DNA of 64,000 bases, taken from positions 32,395 to 96,394 of the forward strand of contig JALVVR010000047.1 in assembly GCA_027023305.1 (NCBI GenBank), written 5' to 3'. A program made the translations under genes and the position numbers. Of the stretch, positions 44,695 to 52,640 are shown piece by piece; the first letter of the stretch is position 1, and each line of letters starts with the position of its first letter. The stretch is from Campylobacterales bacterium (GTDB lineage Bacteria > Campylobacterota > Campylobacteria > Campylobacterales > QNZT01). A model generated the notes under the pieces. The model made no database searches. It saw nothing but the letters and a program-made list of their open reading frames with translations, and had not been told where the DNA came from.

Positions 44695-45477
44695 ATGGAT
44701 AAAATTGTAACTAAAACAGATAGAGTTGAGGATTTATTAGTTGAATTATCACTTTGTGAAGATGAGTATAAAGAACTCAATGTAGTTCTACTAAGTGATA
44801 ATGAAGAGTTTAAGAAACTTAATTATTTTATATTTAGTAGTGTTGAAGGAATCAACTATATTACAATGGAAAGTCCTTATGATCAAGACCTTGCAATACT
44901 TTCTGAAATGGACATGGTTATTTTCCACAAAAGAGATAAAAAACTTAAAGAGTTGATCTTAGAAAATATACTCAGAAAAAATTTAAATACAAAATTTATC
45001 CATGTCGTTGATAATAAATCTTACATAAAAGTTGACTTTCTAGATGAGTATCTTTTAGGAGTTAGTAAAATCATAAAAATAGATGATGAACTAGAAGAGT
45101 ATGTTTTCGAAGTACAAAAAGAGCTTAGAAAAAATTTTTACTCTACAAGGTTAGAAAAAATAAGTGAGAAAAAGATTTTAACTAAGAGAGATGAATTTGA
45201 AGATAGAATAAATGAACTTACTAAAACAAGAGTCTTTTTTACAAAACTTAGATATAAGTTTGATAGTGATATGGATATAGAAAACTACAACATACAAAAA
45301 ATCATAAGAAAAAGAGATACTATATATGTAGATAAAGACTCAAATGAAATCTACTTTTTACTTCTTGATGTTATGCCCAAAAAAGCAAGTGAGATTGTAA
45401 AGAATCGGATAAAAAACTTTAGTATAAGAGTAAATGAAGTAAGTCAAAAAAATGTTTTTGATTTACTCTTTGATTAA
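44695..45477 (+). CDS. uncharacterised protein, degenerate receiver plus GGDEF-like domains
   Basis: This 260-residue soluble protein has no recognised signature. The first part (about 27-150) alternates strands and helices like a receiver domain (NVVLLSDNEEFKKL, LSEMDMVIFHK) but lacks the phosphoacceptor and acidic-pair residues. The last 85 residues resemble a GGDEF domain (QKIIRKRDTIYVDKDSNEIYFLLL, then ASEIVKNRIKN) with the signature replaced by KDSNE, so it would make no cyclic di-GMP. AAAGGAAG precedes the ATG. It has a sigma-28-like promoter and overlaps the convergent helicase gene by 15 bases. A non-catalytic regulatory role linked to motility is inferred. Confidence 0.6.
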   Translation: MDKIVTKTDRVEDLLVELSLCEDEYKELNVVLLSDNEEFKKLNYFIFSSVEGINYITMESPYDQDLAILSEMDMVIFHKRDKKLKELILENILRKNLNTKFIHVVDNKSYIKVDFLDEYLLGVSKIIKIDDELEEYVFEVQKELRKNFYSTRLEKISEKKILTKRDEFEDRINELTKTRVFFTKLRYKFDSDMDIENYNIQKIIRKRDTIYVDKDSNEIYFLLLDVMPKKASEIVKNRIKNFSIRVNEVSQKNVFDLLFD

Positions 45478-47493
45478 TCCAGCTTCTTGCAAAAAAGTAG
45501 AGTGAATATAGTCTGCTTTTTTAACCCTATCGTATTTGGCATAGCTTAAGTATAATATATCTTTTGCTCTTGTAACAGCTACATAAAATAGCCTTCTTTC
45601 CTCTTCTAAATTACCACCATTTTTACTCATAAGTTTTCTGTTTGGAAATCTTCCATCCATCATGTCAACTATATATACTTCACTAAACTCTAAACCTTTA
45701 CTTGCATGAACACTTAGAAGATTTACTCCCTCTCCTTCACTTAGTTCTCCTCCACCAAGGGTAAGGGCATTTATAAATCTATACTTATCTGTATATGCAC
45801 GAGATAAATCTCTTAGTAAAAAAGCTTTTCTTCTTATGTTGTCCATAGCTTCTTTTTTGTGTACTTCATCTATGCTTCCATCTTTTTGTTTTACTCTTTG
45901 AGTGGCTAAAAACTCAGTTATTAAGCCAAATAGTTTTGATTTTGAGATTTTTTCTATTATCTTGATAGGGCTATCTTCTAGGTAACACTCACTTACAAAC
46001 TGATAGAAAGCATAGAGATATTGGCAAAGGTTATCATTTATCTTAGAGTTTTTTAAGATAGGGTTTTTTAAAAACTTTTGATCATACCCTTTGTTTTTAA
46101 ATCTTGAGACATTTTCCTCCTCTATAATCTCATCAAAAAGTCCCAACTGATGATTTACAACACCTCTTTTAAAAGGATTTTTTTTATCTTTTGGATCTAG
46201 TATCCCTCTTATGATACTTCCATCTCCCACTTTATAAATCGCATCAAACAAATCTTTTGCAAATACTTCTCCAACACCTTTTGCATACTCAAAAATATGT
46301 ATAAATGACATAATATCTCTATGATTTATAAGCATAGTAAACATGTCTAAGATTGCTTTTACTTCTCTTGTTTCAAAAAAGCTAGTTCCACCTTTTCTTT
46401 TTGAACCTATTCCCATCTCTCTTAGGTGAGCTTCTATACCATCTGCACTTGCATTGTTTCTAAAAATAACTGCTATATTTTCTTTTGGGGTTAAAGATAC
46501 CTTTATCTTTGAAGCTATCGCTTGGTACTGGGAGTAGAGGTCATCAAAAACTAAAAGTTTTGGAGGGGGGAAGTTACCATCTCTTGTTACTTCTAACTTT
46601 TTAGGATAAAGCCTAGGGTTTTTTTCTATCACTTTGTTTGCTAAGTGCAAAATTTTAGCTGATGAGCGATAGTTTTTGTTTAGTGAAAAGATGTTTGAGT
46701 TTTCATACTTTTGAGAGAAACTTCCTATGATAGATATATCAGCTCCATTAAATCCATAGATACTTTGGTCATAATCCCCAACACAAAACAGAGACTCTCT
46801 TTTAAAGCTCTCTATCAAAGATTCTTGAAGTCTGTTTGTATCTTGATACTCATCTACAAGTATCTCTTTAAAGCTAACATCACTTTGTTTTAAATACTCT
46901 CTAAACTCTATCAAAAGGTCGTTAAAATCAGCATATCCAAATCTTTTTTTTATGTCACGAAACTCTTCTATCAAATCATCATATATATCTACAAACTCGC
47001 TATGGTCATTGTTATACTCTGCCACCCACTGACCAAAACTTATGTCAACTACTTTGTTTTGATAAAGTGAGTAAAGATCATATATCATAGAAGCAGAGTA
47101 GGGCTGAGTAGAGCTATCATGATAAGAGAAGTTTCTCTTTTGATGGATACTTTTAAAGAGGATTTTTAACTCTTTAGGCATTTTTAAAGAGATCTTTTTC
47201 CCTGCTTTGTTTAGTAGTCTGTAACTTACTGCATGAAAAGTACCAGACTCTATCTTTTTAGCCAATCCTTCATCAAAGTATCTTCCAACTCTCTCTACCA
47301 TCTCAGCTGAAGCTTTGTTTGTAAAAGTTAGTAGAAGTAGTTCGCTTGGCTTTATACCTTGGTTTAAAAGGTAACCAATTCTAGCAACTATGGTAGAAGT
47401 TTTTCCAGTACCTGCAGAGGCTATTATAAGGTTGTTTCCAAAAGGAGCAGTAGCAGCCTTGTACTGCTCACCATTTAGTTTTGATAGTGGCAT
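45463..47493 (-). CDS. UvrD/PcrA-type DNA helicase
   Basis: This 676-residue superfamily 1A helicase is complete. Motifs in order are IIASAGTGKTSTIVARI (Walker A, about 23-39), LLTFTNKASAEM (Ia), ILVDEYQDTNRLQESLI (II), CVGDYDQSIYGFNGAD (III), LNKNYRSSAKILHLAN (IV), SVHASKGLEFSEVYIVD (V) and VAVTRAKDILYLSYAKY (VI). It differs from the partial paralogue at 1-1771. It lies three bases from thrC on the same strand. Confidence 0.93.
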   Translation of the reverse strand: MPLSKLNGEQYKAATAPFGNNLIIASAGTGKTSTIVARIGYLLNQGIKPSELLLLTFTNKASAEMVERVGRYFDEGLAKKIESGTFHAVSYRLLNKAGKKISLKMPKELKILFKSIHQKRNFSYHDSSTQPYSASMIYDLYSLYQNKVVDISFGQWVAEYNNDHSEFVDIYDDLIEEFRDIKKRFGYADFNDLLIEFREYLKQSDVSFKEILVDEYQDTNRLQESLIESFKRESLFCVGDYDQSIYGFNGADISIIGSFSQKYENSNIFSLNKNYRSSAKILHLANKVIEKNPRLYPKKLEVTRDGNFPPPKLLVFDDLYSQYQAIASKIKVSLTPKENIAVIFRNNASADGIEAHLREMGIGSKRKGGTSFFETREVKAILDMFTMLINHRDIMSFIHIFEYAKGVGEVFAKDLFDAIYKVGDGSIIRGILDPKDKKNPFKRGVVNHQLGLFDEIIEEENVSRFKNKGYDQKFLKNPILKNSKINDNLCQYLYAFYQFVSECYLEDSPIKIIEKISKSKLFGLITEFLATQRVKQKDGSIDEVHKKEAMDNIRRKAFLLRDLSRAYTDKYRFINALTLGGGELSEGEGVNLLSVHASKGLEFSEVYIVDMMDGRFPNRKLMSKNGGNLEEERRLFYVAVTRAKDILYLSYAKYDRVKKADYIHSTFLQEAGLIKE

Positions 47494-47496
47494 GAA

Positions 47497-48960
47497 CTAT
47501 TTTATAAAGTTCAAGATATTTTGTTCTATCTCTTTTGTATCGACTATCTTTTTAAAGATAACTTCTTTTTCAAAGAGATTTTTTACCATCTTTGGTATCT
47601 CTATATGCTTTTCATTTGCTATCATTGAGAGTGCTTCAAAATCACTAAAGTCTATATCTTCTCCAGATATTGCTTTTGCAATAGTTGGTGCAAACTTCGT
47701 CCACTCAGCAGTTGAACAGATAACCATAGGAGTAGAATCCTTTTTTAACTCTTCATAAGCTTTTATACAAGTTGCTGTGTGAGGATCCATTAAGTAGCCA
47801 TTGTCAGAATATGTTTTTATAGTTTTTATCGCATACTTATCATCAGTAGCAACTGCTTCAAAATCTTCTCTTAAAAGTTCCAATTCTTCTTTTGTAAGAG
47901 TGTATTTTTTGTCTTTAGCCAAAGAATCCATAAGTTCTTTTGTTCTATTTGCACCAAACTTGTCAAACAAAACTCTTTCTACATTTGAAGAGATAAGTAT
48001 ATCCATAGCTGGAGAGATGGTTTTTTTAAGGCTTTTTCCACTTATATCGTAAACTCCTGTATTTATAAGTTCACTTAAGACATTGTTAGCATTTGAAGTT
48101 ACAAATAGTTTTTTTATAGGAGTTCCCATCTTTTTGGCATAGTATGCTCCTAAAACATTTCCAAAGTTACCACTAGGAACTGTGATATAAATCTTTTCAC
48201 CGTTTTTAATAGTATTTTGTTTTAAAAGTTGTAGGTATGAGTATATGTGGTAAATGATTTGAAAGATTATTCTACCAAAGTTTACAGAGTTTGCAGCACT
48301 TAAAGAGAGGTTTTGTTTTTGTAACTCTTCTTTGAAAGAGCTTGAAGCAAGAAGTGATTTTAAAGCTTTTTGTGCATCATCAAAATCTCCCTTAATTCCC
48401 AAAACTTCTAAGTTTTTACCATCTTCAGTAACCATTTGAAGCTTTTGTACATCACTTGTCCCTCCATCAGGATACAGACAAGCTACTTTTATATTTGGTT
48501 TGTTTTTAAAGCTATCTAGTGTAGCTGGACCAGTATCTCCACTAGTAGCTGCTAAGATAAGAAAATTTTTATCTTGTTTTTTAGCTAAGTCGGAGAGAAT
48601 ATATCCAAAAGGTTGAAGTGCCATATCTTTAAAAGCCCTCGTTGGACCGTGATAGAGTTCAGCTACAAAAAGATCATCTTTTATCTCTTTAACTGGACAT
48701 GGATCTTGGTTGTCAAAGTTATCATAAAGAGATAGAGCCTCATCTATAACTGATTCTTCTATGTCTATCTTAAAAAGATTCAAAACACTTTTAGCTACCT
48801 CTTTATAGGTAGAGTTTTTGTGTGATTCAAAAAAGTTTTCATCTAAAGTTGGTAGCTCTTTGGGAACATAAAGTCCTCCATAAGTTGCACTTGGATTTTG
48901 TATAGCATATGAAAATGTTACCTCATTCTCGTTTTCTACTCTTGTTGAAATAAAATTCAT
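47497..48960 (-). CDS. thrC: threonine synthase
   Basis: This 487-residue protein is the longer threonine synthase type. PLP lysine lies in YHGPTRAFKDMALQPFGYIL (about 108-127), followed by LAATSGDTGPATLDSFKN (phosphate-binding region) and ITVPSGNFGNVLGAYYAKKMG. It converts O-phosphohomoserine to threonine. It is transcribed away from pncC and followed within three bases by the helicase gene. Confidence 0.96.
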   Translation of the reverse strand: MNFISTRVENENEVTFSYAIQNPSATYGGLYVPKELPTLDENFFESHKNSTYKEVAKSVLNLFKIDIEESVIDEALSLYDNFDNQDPCPVKEIKDDLFVAELYHGPTRAFKDMALQPFGYILSDLAKKQDKNFLILAATSGDTGPATLDSFKNKPNIKVACLYPDGGTSDVQKLQMVTEDGKNLEVLGIKGDFDDAQKALKSLLASSSFKEELQKQNLSLSAANSVNFGRIIFQIIYHIYSYLQLLKQNTIKNGEKIYITVPSGNFGNVLGAYYAKKMGTPIKKLFVTSNANNVLSELINTGVYDISGKSLKKTISPAMDILISSNVERVLFDKFGANRTKELMDSLAKDKKYTLTKEELELLREDFEAVATDDKYAIKTIKTYSDNGYLMDPHTATCIKAYEELKKDSTPMVICSTAEWTKFAPTIAKAISGEDIDFSDFEALSMIANEKHIEIPKMVKNLFEKEVIFKKIVDTKEIEQNILNFIK

Positions 48961-49027
48961 CGCTTTGTTACCTTTATATTTTTTTTGATTTTATCTAAGA
49001 ATTGTTAAAATGCCCTAAAGGAAAATC

Positions 49028-49483
49028 ATGAAAGAGATTATAGAGAGATTAATACAAGAGGATATAACCATAACGACTGCTGAGAGTTGCACTGGTGGAC
49101 TGATAGCAAGTGAAATAGTAAAACACTCCGGAGTTTCATCTATATATAGTGGAAGTATAGTAAGTTACTCAAATGAGATAAAACATAAGCTTTTAGGTGT
49201 GGATAAAGAAGTTTTTGAAACTTATGGAGCTGTAAGCAAAGAGTGTGTAGAACAGATGTGCAAGGGTGTGCAAAAAATCTTTGATTCAAAAATTGCTATA
49301 GCTGTAAGTGGTATAGCAGGTCCTGATGGAGGAAGTGAAGAAAAGCCAGTTGGAACAGTTTTTATAGGAGTTTTATATGAAAATAATTTAACTATTGAAA
49401 AAAATATTTTTAAAGGTAGTAGAATAGAAGTTCAACAAAGTGCTAAAAATAGGGCTTTTGAGATAGTGGGAAATTTTTTTTGA
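49028..49483 (+). CDS. pncC: nicotinamide-nucleotide amidohydrolase (CinA C-terminal domain)
   Basis: This 151-residue stand-alone PncC/CinA domain starts MKEIIERLIQEDITITTAESCTGG (landmark TAESCTGGLIASEI), with GSIVSYSNEIKHKLLGV, YGAVSKECVEQM and IAVSGIAGPDGGSEEKPVGTVFIG. PncC deamidates NMN in pyridine nucleotide recycling; the N-terminal molybdopterin-like domain of full CinA is absent. GGAAA precedes the ATG. It is followed by the tRNA operon promoter. Confidence 0.93.
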   Translation: MKEIIERLIQEDITITTAESCTGGLIASEIVKHSGVSSIYSGSIVSYSNEIKHKLLGVDKEVFETYGAVSKECVEQMCKGVQKIFDSKIAIAVSGIAGPDGGSEEKPVGTVFIGVLYENNLTIEKNIFKGSRIEVQQSAKNRAFEIVGNFF

Positions 49484-49502
49484 AAATTTATCCTAAAAAC
49501 CC

Positions 49503-49531
49503 TTGACAAGTAAAGATTTTTTATATATAAT
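49503..49531 (+). promoter_or_regulatory. Perfect-consensus sigma-70 promoter of the tRNA operon
   Basis: TTGACA (49503-49508), 17 bases, TATAAT (49526-49531). Both hexamers and the spacing are exact consensus, expected for a strong stable-RNA promoter. The first tRNA starts 33 bases downstream. Confidence 0.9.
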
Positions 49532-49564
49532 CCTCCTCACATTTGCAAGGTAAGCATTTGTTTT

Positions 49565-49640
49565 GACCCGTTAGCTCAGCCGGTAGAGCATCTCCCTTTT
49601 AAGGAGGTGGCCGTTGGTTCGAATCCAACACGGGTCACCA
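49565..49640 (+). tRNA. tRNA-Lys (TTT), copy 1
   Basis: A 76-base cloverleaf with acceptor GACCCGT/ACGGGTC, anticodon loop CTTTTAA giving TTT, GTTCGAATC T-loop and encoded CCA. It is identical to the copy at 50124-50199. Confidence 0.95.
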
Positions 49641-49649
49641 TTTTTGTTT

Positions 49650-49815
49650 AACCCAAAGTTATGCATTAGAAGTTTGCAAAAAGCTTTAATGCTTTAGTTT
49701 AGGGTGTTTATAAAAATTTTGAGTTTAACTTGTAAGTTAAGCGATGGATTTTTGTGAATACCATAGACTAAATGATTTATGCTTAGTTGTAAATTTCTAA
49801 TGTATAATTTGGGTT
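49650..49815. repeat. Long imperfect inverted repeat in the tRNA operon
   Basis: Bases 49650-49671 (starting AACCCAAAG) and 49795-49815 (ending TTTGGGTT) are inverted copies with one mismatch and one single-base gap over about 22 bases. Between them TTAACTT and AAGTTAA (about 49723-49738) form a further hairpin. The whole spacer can fold into a branched structure. The corresponding spacer of the second tRNA block is only 14 bases long, so this looks inserted. Confidence 0.6.
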
Positions 49816-49821
49816 TTATGT

Positions 49822-49896
49822 GGTCCCTTCGTCTAGTGGTTAGGACACCGCCCTTTCACGGCGGTAACAGGGGTTCAAGTCCCCTAGGGATCACCA
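49822..49896 (+). tRNA. tRNA-Glu (TTC)
   Basis: A 75-base cloverleaf with acceptor GGTCCCT/AGGGATC, anticodon stem CCGCC/GGCGG, loop CTTTCAC giving TTC, discriminator A and encoded CCA. Confidence 0.94.
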
Positions 49897-49904
49897 AACA
49901 AAAT

Positions 49905-49980
49905 GGTCGCTTAGCTCAGTTGGTAGAGCGCCACCCTTACAAGGTGGATGTCACAAGTTCGAGTCTTGTAGCGACCACCA
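49905..49980 (+). tRNA. tRNA-Val (TAC), copy 1
   Basis: A 76-base cloverleaf with acceptor GGTCGCT/AGCGACC, anticodon stem CCACC/GGTGG, loop CTTACAA giving TAC, and encoded CCA. It is identical to 50359-50434. Confidence 0.95.
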
Positions 49981-50000
49981 TTTTAGTGACATTTTAGAGT

Positions 50001-50077
50001 GCGGCGGTAGTTTAGTTGGTTAGAATACCGGCCTGTCACGCCGGGGGTCGCGAGTTCGAGTCTCGTCCGCCGCGCCA
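50001..50077 (+). tRNA. tRNA-Asp (GTC), copy 1
   Basis: A 77-base cloverleaf with acceptor GCGGCGG/CCGCCGC, anticodon stem CCGGC, loop CTGTCAC giving GTC, discriminator G and encoded CCA. It has a fully paired acceptor stem, unlike copy 2. Confidence 0.95.
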
Positions 50078-50123
50078 TCTATTTTTTAAAGATAAAATCT
50101 AAAAATCGCTACTTTTACTTTAT

Positions 50124-50199
50124 GACCCGTTAGCTCAGCCGGTAGAGCATCTCCCTTTTAAGGAGGTGGCCGTTGGTTCGAATCCAACACGGGTCACCA
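50124..50199 (+). tRNA. tRNA-Lys (TTT), copy 2
   Basis: Identical in sequence to copy 1. It starts the second Lys-Glu-Val-Asp block. Confidence 0.95.
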
Positions 50200-50213
50200 T
50201 TTATATATTTGTT

Positions 50214-50290
50214 GACCCCATCATCTAGCTGGCCAAGGATACTATCTTCTCAGGGTAGTTACAGGGGTTCAAATCCTCTTGGGGTCGCCA
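50214..50290 (+). tRNA. tRNA-Glu (CTC)
   Basis: A 77-base cloverleaf with acceptor GACCCCA/TGGGGTC, anticodon stem CTATC/GGTAG (one T-G pair), loop TTCTCAG giving CTC, T-arm AGGGG/CCTCT, discriminator G and encoded CCA. Its sequence differs strongly from the TTC isoacceptor at 49822. The T at position 32 and the G at position 38 are less usual, so the anticodon assignment is good but not certain. Confidence 0.8.
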
Positions 50291-50358
50291 AGAAGGAAAA
50301 GCAAATTTTTTTAGGTTACTTAGCAAGTTAGCCTAAAAACTTACAGTTTTCAGGTTCC

Positions 50359-50434
50359 GGTCGCTTAGCTCAGTTGGTAGAGCGCCACCCTTACAAGGTG
50401 GATGTCACAAGTTCGAGTCTTGTAGCGACCACCA
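50359..50434 (+). tRNA. tRNA-Val (TAC), copy 2
   Basis: Identical in sequence to copy 1 at 49905-49980, and followed by the same short spacer ATTTTAGTGACATTTT. Confidence 0.95.
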
Positions 50435-50464
50435 TTTTAGTGACATTTTTTATGTGGTGCAAAT

Positions 50465-50541
50465 GCGGTGGTAGTTTAGTTGGTTAGAATACCGGCCTGT
50501 CACGCCGGGGGTCGCGAGTTCGAGTCTCGTCCGCCGCGCCA
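50465..50541 (+). tRNA. tRNA-Asp (GTC), copy 2 with a wobble in the acceptor stem
   Basis: Matches copy 1 except that the fifth base is T instead of C (GCGGTGG), giving a G-U pair in the acceptor stem. The 3' CCA ends at the base next to the stop codon of the convergent gene. Confidence 0.93.
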
Positions 50542-50985
50542 CTATCTTATAGAGATTCCTGTATATATCAAAGTTCCTACTAAAATAATTGCAAAAACTA
50601 CTCCTACTAAACATGAAGCAGTGCAATTTAACTTTTGTTTTAAAAAAGATAGTAAAGAGATTAATAATATACCTATTATAACATATACAACTAAAGCATG
50701 ATTTTCAAGCATAGCATAATTTGATTCTGATAATTTTAAAGATGAAGTATATCCACTCAAAATACTGAATAAAAATAAACCCAATGTTAAAAGAGCAGCT
50801 ACTATTTTAAATATTACATTTTTCCCAACAAAAATATATGAAATAGCAACAATTGCAACCAATAAAAATAGATACGAAATCATGCCATGATTTGTAGATA
50901 AAAAGTGATCTAACTTCATATGAGGGTCTATTTTTTCAAGAAAATATTCTGAAAATTTATTTATAACTTCTAAAATCTTAGGCAT
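50542..50985 (-). CDS. four-helix inner-membrane protein, unrecognised
   Basis: This 147-residue protein has four predicted transmembrane segments at about 36-55, 60-80, 95-113 and 122-143. Two histidines at helix starts (STNHGMISY and LENHALVVYV) and the SGYTSSLKLS turn recall DUF2231-type small membrane proteins, but I cannot confirm the family. AAAGGAG precedes the ATG. It is divergent from purH, and its stop codon directly abuts the tRNA-Asp gene on the opposite strand, without room for a terminator. Confidence 0.65.
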   Translation of the reverse strand: MPKILEVINKFSEYFLEKIDPHMKLDHFLSTNHGMISYLFLLVAIVAISYIFVGKNVIFKIVAALLTLGLFLFSILSGYTSSLKLSESNYAMLENHALVVYVIIGILLISLLSFLKQKLNCTASCLVGVVFAIILVGTLIYTGISIR

Positions 50986-51053
50986 TTAAAACTCCTTTAT
51001 AAACTTTTAACAAAGTTTATAGCATAATCGCTTAAAAAATTTAAGGATGATTT

Positions 51054-52586
51054 GTGAGAGCATTAATAAGTGTTAGTGACAAAAGTGGAGTTTTAGAATT
51101 TGCTAGAGAGTTAGAGTCTTTAGGATATGAAATAATAAGTACAGGTGGAACATATAAAGTTTTAAAAGAGGCTGGAGTTTCCGTAGTTGAAGTTACTGAA
51201 ATAACAAAGTTCCCTGAGTGTTTTGAGGGTAGAGTAAAGACTCTAAATCCTTATATTCATGGTGGAATACTTCATAGAAGAGATAAACAAGATCATATAA
51301 ACCAGGCAAAAGAGTTAAATATAGAGGGTATTGATTTAGTTTGTGTAAATCTTTATCCTTTTAAACAGACTATAGAAAAGACAGATGATTTTGAAGAGAT
51401 TATCGAAAACATAGATATCGGTGGACCTGCTATGGTTAGAAGTGCAGCTAAAAACTTCAATGATGTTATCATAGTAACTGATGTAAAAGATTATGATACA
51501 GTTTTAGAAAATCTTAAAAATGACACTAACTCACTAGAGTTTAGAAGAAATTTGATGATAAAAGCTTATGAGCATACAGCTAGTTATGATTCTATGATAG
51601 CAAATTACATGAATAAAAGATTTAACGGTGGATTTGGAGATAAGCAGTTTATAGTTGGAAACAAAGTTTTTGATACAAGATATGGAGAAAACCCTCACCA
51701 AAAAGGAGCTTTGTATGAGTTTGACAAACAATTTAGTAAAAAGTTTATAACTCTAAAGGGAGAGGCTAGTTTTAACAATATGGGTGATATTAGTGGGGCT
51801 GCTAAAATAGCTGGGTCATTTGGAGAGGAAAATGCAGTTTGTATAGTTAAGCATGGTAATCCTTGTGGATTTGCTATAAAAGATACTCTGCTTGAAAGTT
51901 ATACTGAGGCTCTAAAGTGTGATCCAATTTCTGCTTATGGTGGAGTTGTCGCTGTAAATGGTGTAATTGACCTAGAACTAGCAAAAAAGATGAATGAGAT
52001 ATTTTTAGAGGTTGTATTTGCAGCTGATTTTAGTGATGAAGCAGTTGAAGAGTTAAGTCGTAAAAAGAGAATAAAACTTTTCAAAAAAGGAACTAAAAAG
52101 TTAGAGTTAGAAAATACTCCATTTAACTTCAAGATTGTAGATGGTGGCTTTGTATATCAAACAAGCGATAAAGTAAAGGATGATGAGTTAGAAAAAGCAG
52201 AGTGTAAGAGCAGTAAAGAGGCAAGTGATAGTGAAAAAAAAGATTTAGAGATAGCACTAAAAGTTGCAGCTTTGACAAAGAGTAACTGTGTGGTTTATGT
52301 TAAAAACTCTGCTATGGTGGCAGTTGGAATGGGTATGACAAGTAGAGTTGATGCAGCTAAGGCAGCTATCAGAAAAGCTGAAGATTTAGGGCTTGATTTA
52401 AAAGGGTGTGTGTTAGCAAGTGAAGCATTTTTTCCTTTTAGAGATAGTATAGATGCAGCTGCTGAAGTTGGAGTTAGTGCAATAGTAGAACCTGGGGGGA
52501 GTATAAGAGATGATGAAGTTATAGAAGCAGCAAATGAGCATGGCATGAGCTTATACTTCACAGGTAAAAGACACTTTTTACACTAA
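51054..52586 (+). CDS. purH: bifunctional AICAR transformylase/IMP cyclohydrolase
   Basis: At 510 residues this is full-length PurH. The N-terminal MGS-like IMP cyclohydrolase domain begins [19 protein letters not shown] and has [15 protein letters not shown]. The AICAR transformylase domain has [36 protein letters not shown] and [20 protein letters not shown] (landmark DSIDAA). It catalyses the last two steps of IMP synthesis. It starts at GTG with TTAAGGATG upstream. The stop codon overlaps the -35 box of a putative sigma-28 promoter for the next gene. Confidence 0.97.
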   Translation: MRALISVSDKSGVLEFARELESLGYEIISTGGTYKVLKEAGVSVVEVTEITKFPECFEGRVKTLNPYIHGGILHRRDKQDHINQAKELNIEGIDLVCVNLYPFKQTIEKTDDFEEIIENIDIGGPAMVRSAAKNFNDVIIVTDVKDYDTVLENLKNDTNSLEFRRNLMIKAYEHTASYDSMIANYMNKRFNGGFGDKQFIVGNKVFDTRYGENPHQKGALYEFDKQFSKKFITLKGEASFNNMGDISGAAKIAGSFGEENAVCIVKHGNPCGFAIKDTLLESYTEALKCDPISAYGGVVAVNGVIDLELAKKMNEIFLEVVFAADFSDEAVEELSRKKRIKLFKKGTKKLELENTPFNFKIVDGGFVYQTSDKVKDDELEKAECKSSKEASDSEKKDLEIALKVAALTKSNCVVYVKNSAMVAVGMGMTSRVDAAKAAIRKAEDLGLDLKGCVLASEAFFPFRDSIDAAAEVGVSAIVEPGGSIRDDEVIEAANEHGMSLYFTGKRHFLH

Positions 52587-52610
52587 AGTAAACTAAATTT
52601 TAGACGATAT
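52584..52610 (+). promoter_or_regulatory. Sigma-28-like promoter upstream of the gene at 52641
   Basis: TAAAGTAA (52584-52591), 11 bases, GACGATAT (52603-52610). The -35 box matches 6 of 8 FliA consensus positions including TAAAGT, the -10 box 6 of 8, and the spacing is exact. It lies 30 bases before the start codon. Confidence 0.5.
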
Positions 52611-52640
52611 TGTTTCAAATAAATTTTTTGGAACAATATC
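52606..52640 (+). repeat. Inverted repeat covering the ribosome binding site of the gene at 52641
   Basis: GATATTGTTTC (52606-52616) and GGAACAATATC (52630-52640) pair over 11 bases with one G-U wobble in RNA. The right arm contains the only Shine-Dalgarno-like GGAA, seven bases before the ATG. Transcripts reading through from purH could hide this site; a transcript from the sigma-28-like promoter would start near or after the left arm. It could also be an operator. Confidence 0.4.

Noticed and set aside
44592..44780. N-terminal extension of the MoxR protein
   Set aside because: The extension is Ser/Thr-rich, unlike any MoxR start, and overlaps the divergent gene and its promoter.
49646..49820. 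The tRNA spacer element as an integron attC site
   Set aside because: The left end GTTTAAC fits an R box but the right end GTTTTAT does not match GTTRRRY, and there are no cassettes beside it.
49565..50541. tRNA duplication as an assembly artefact
   Set aside because: The second block has a different Glu tRNA, a base change in tRNA-Asp and different spacers, which an assembly duplication would not produce.
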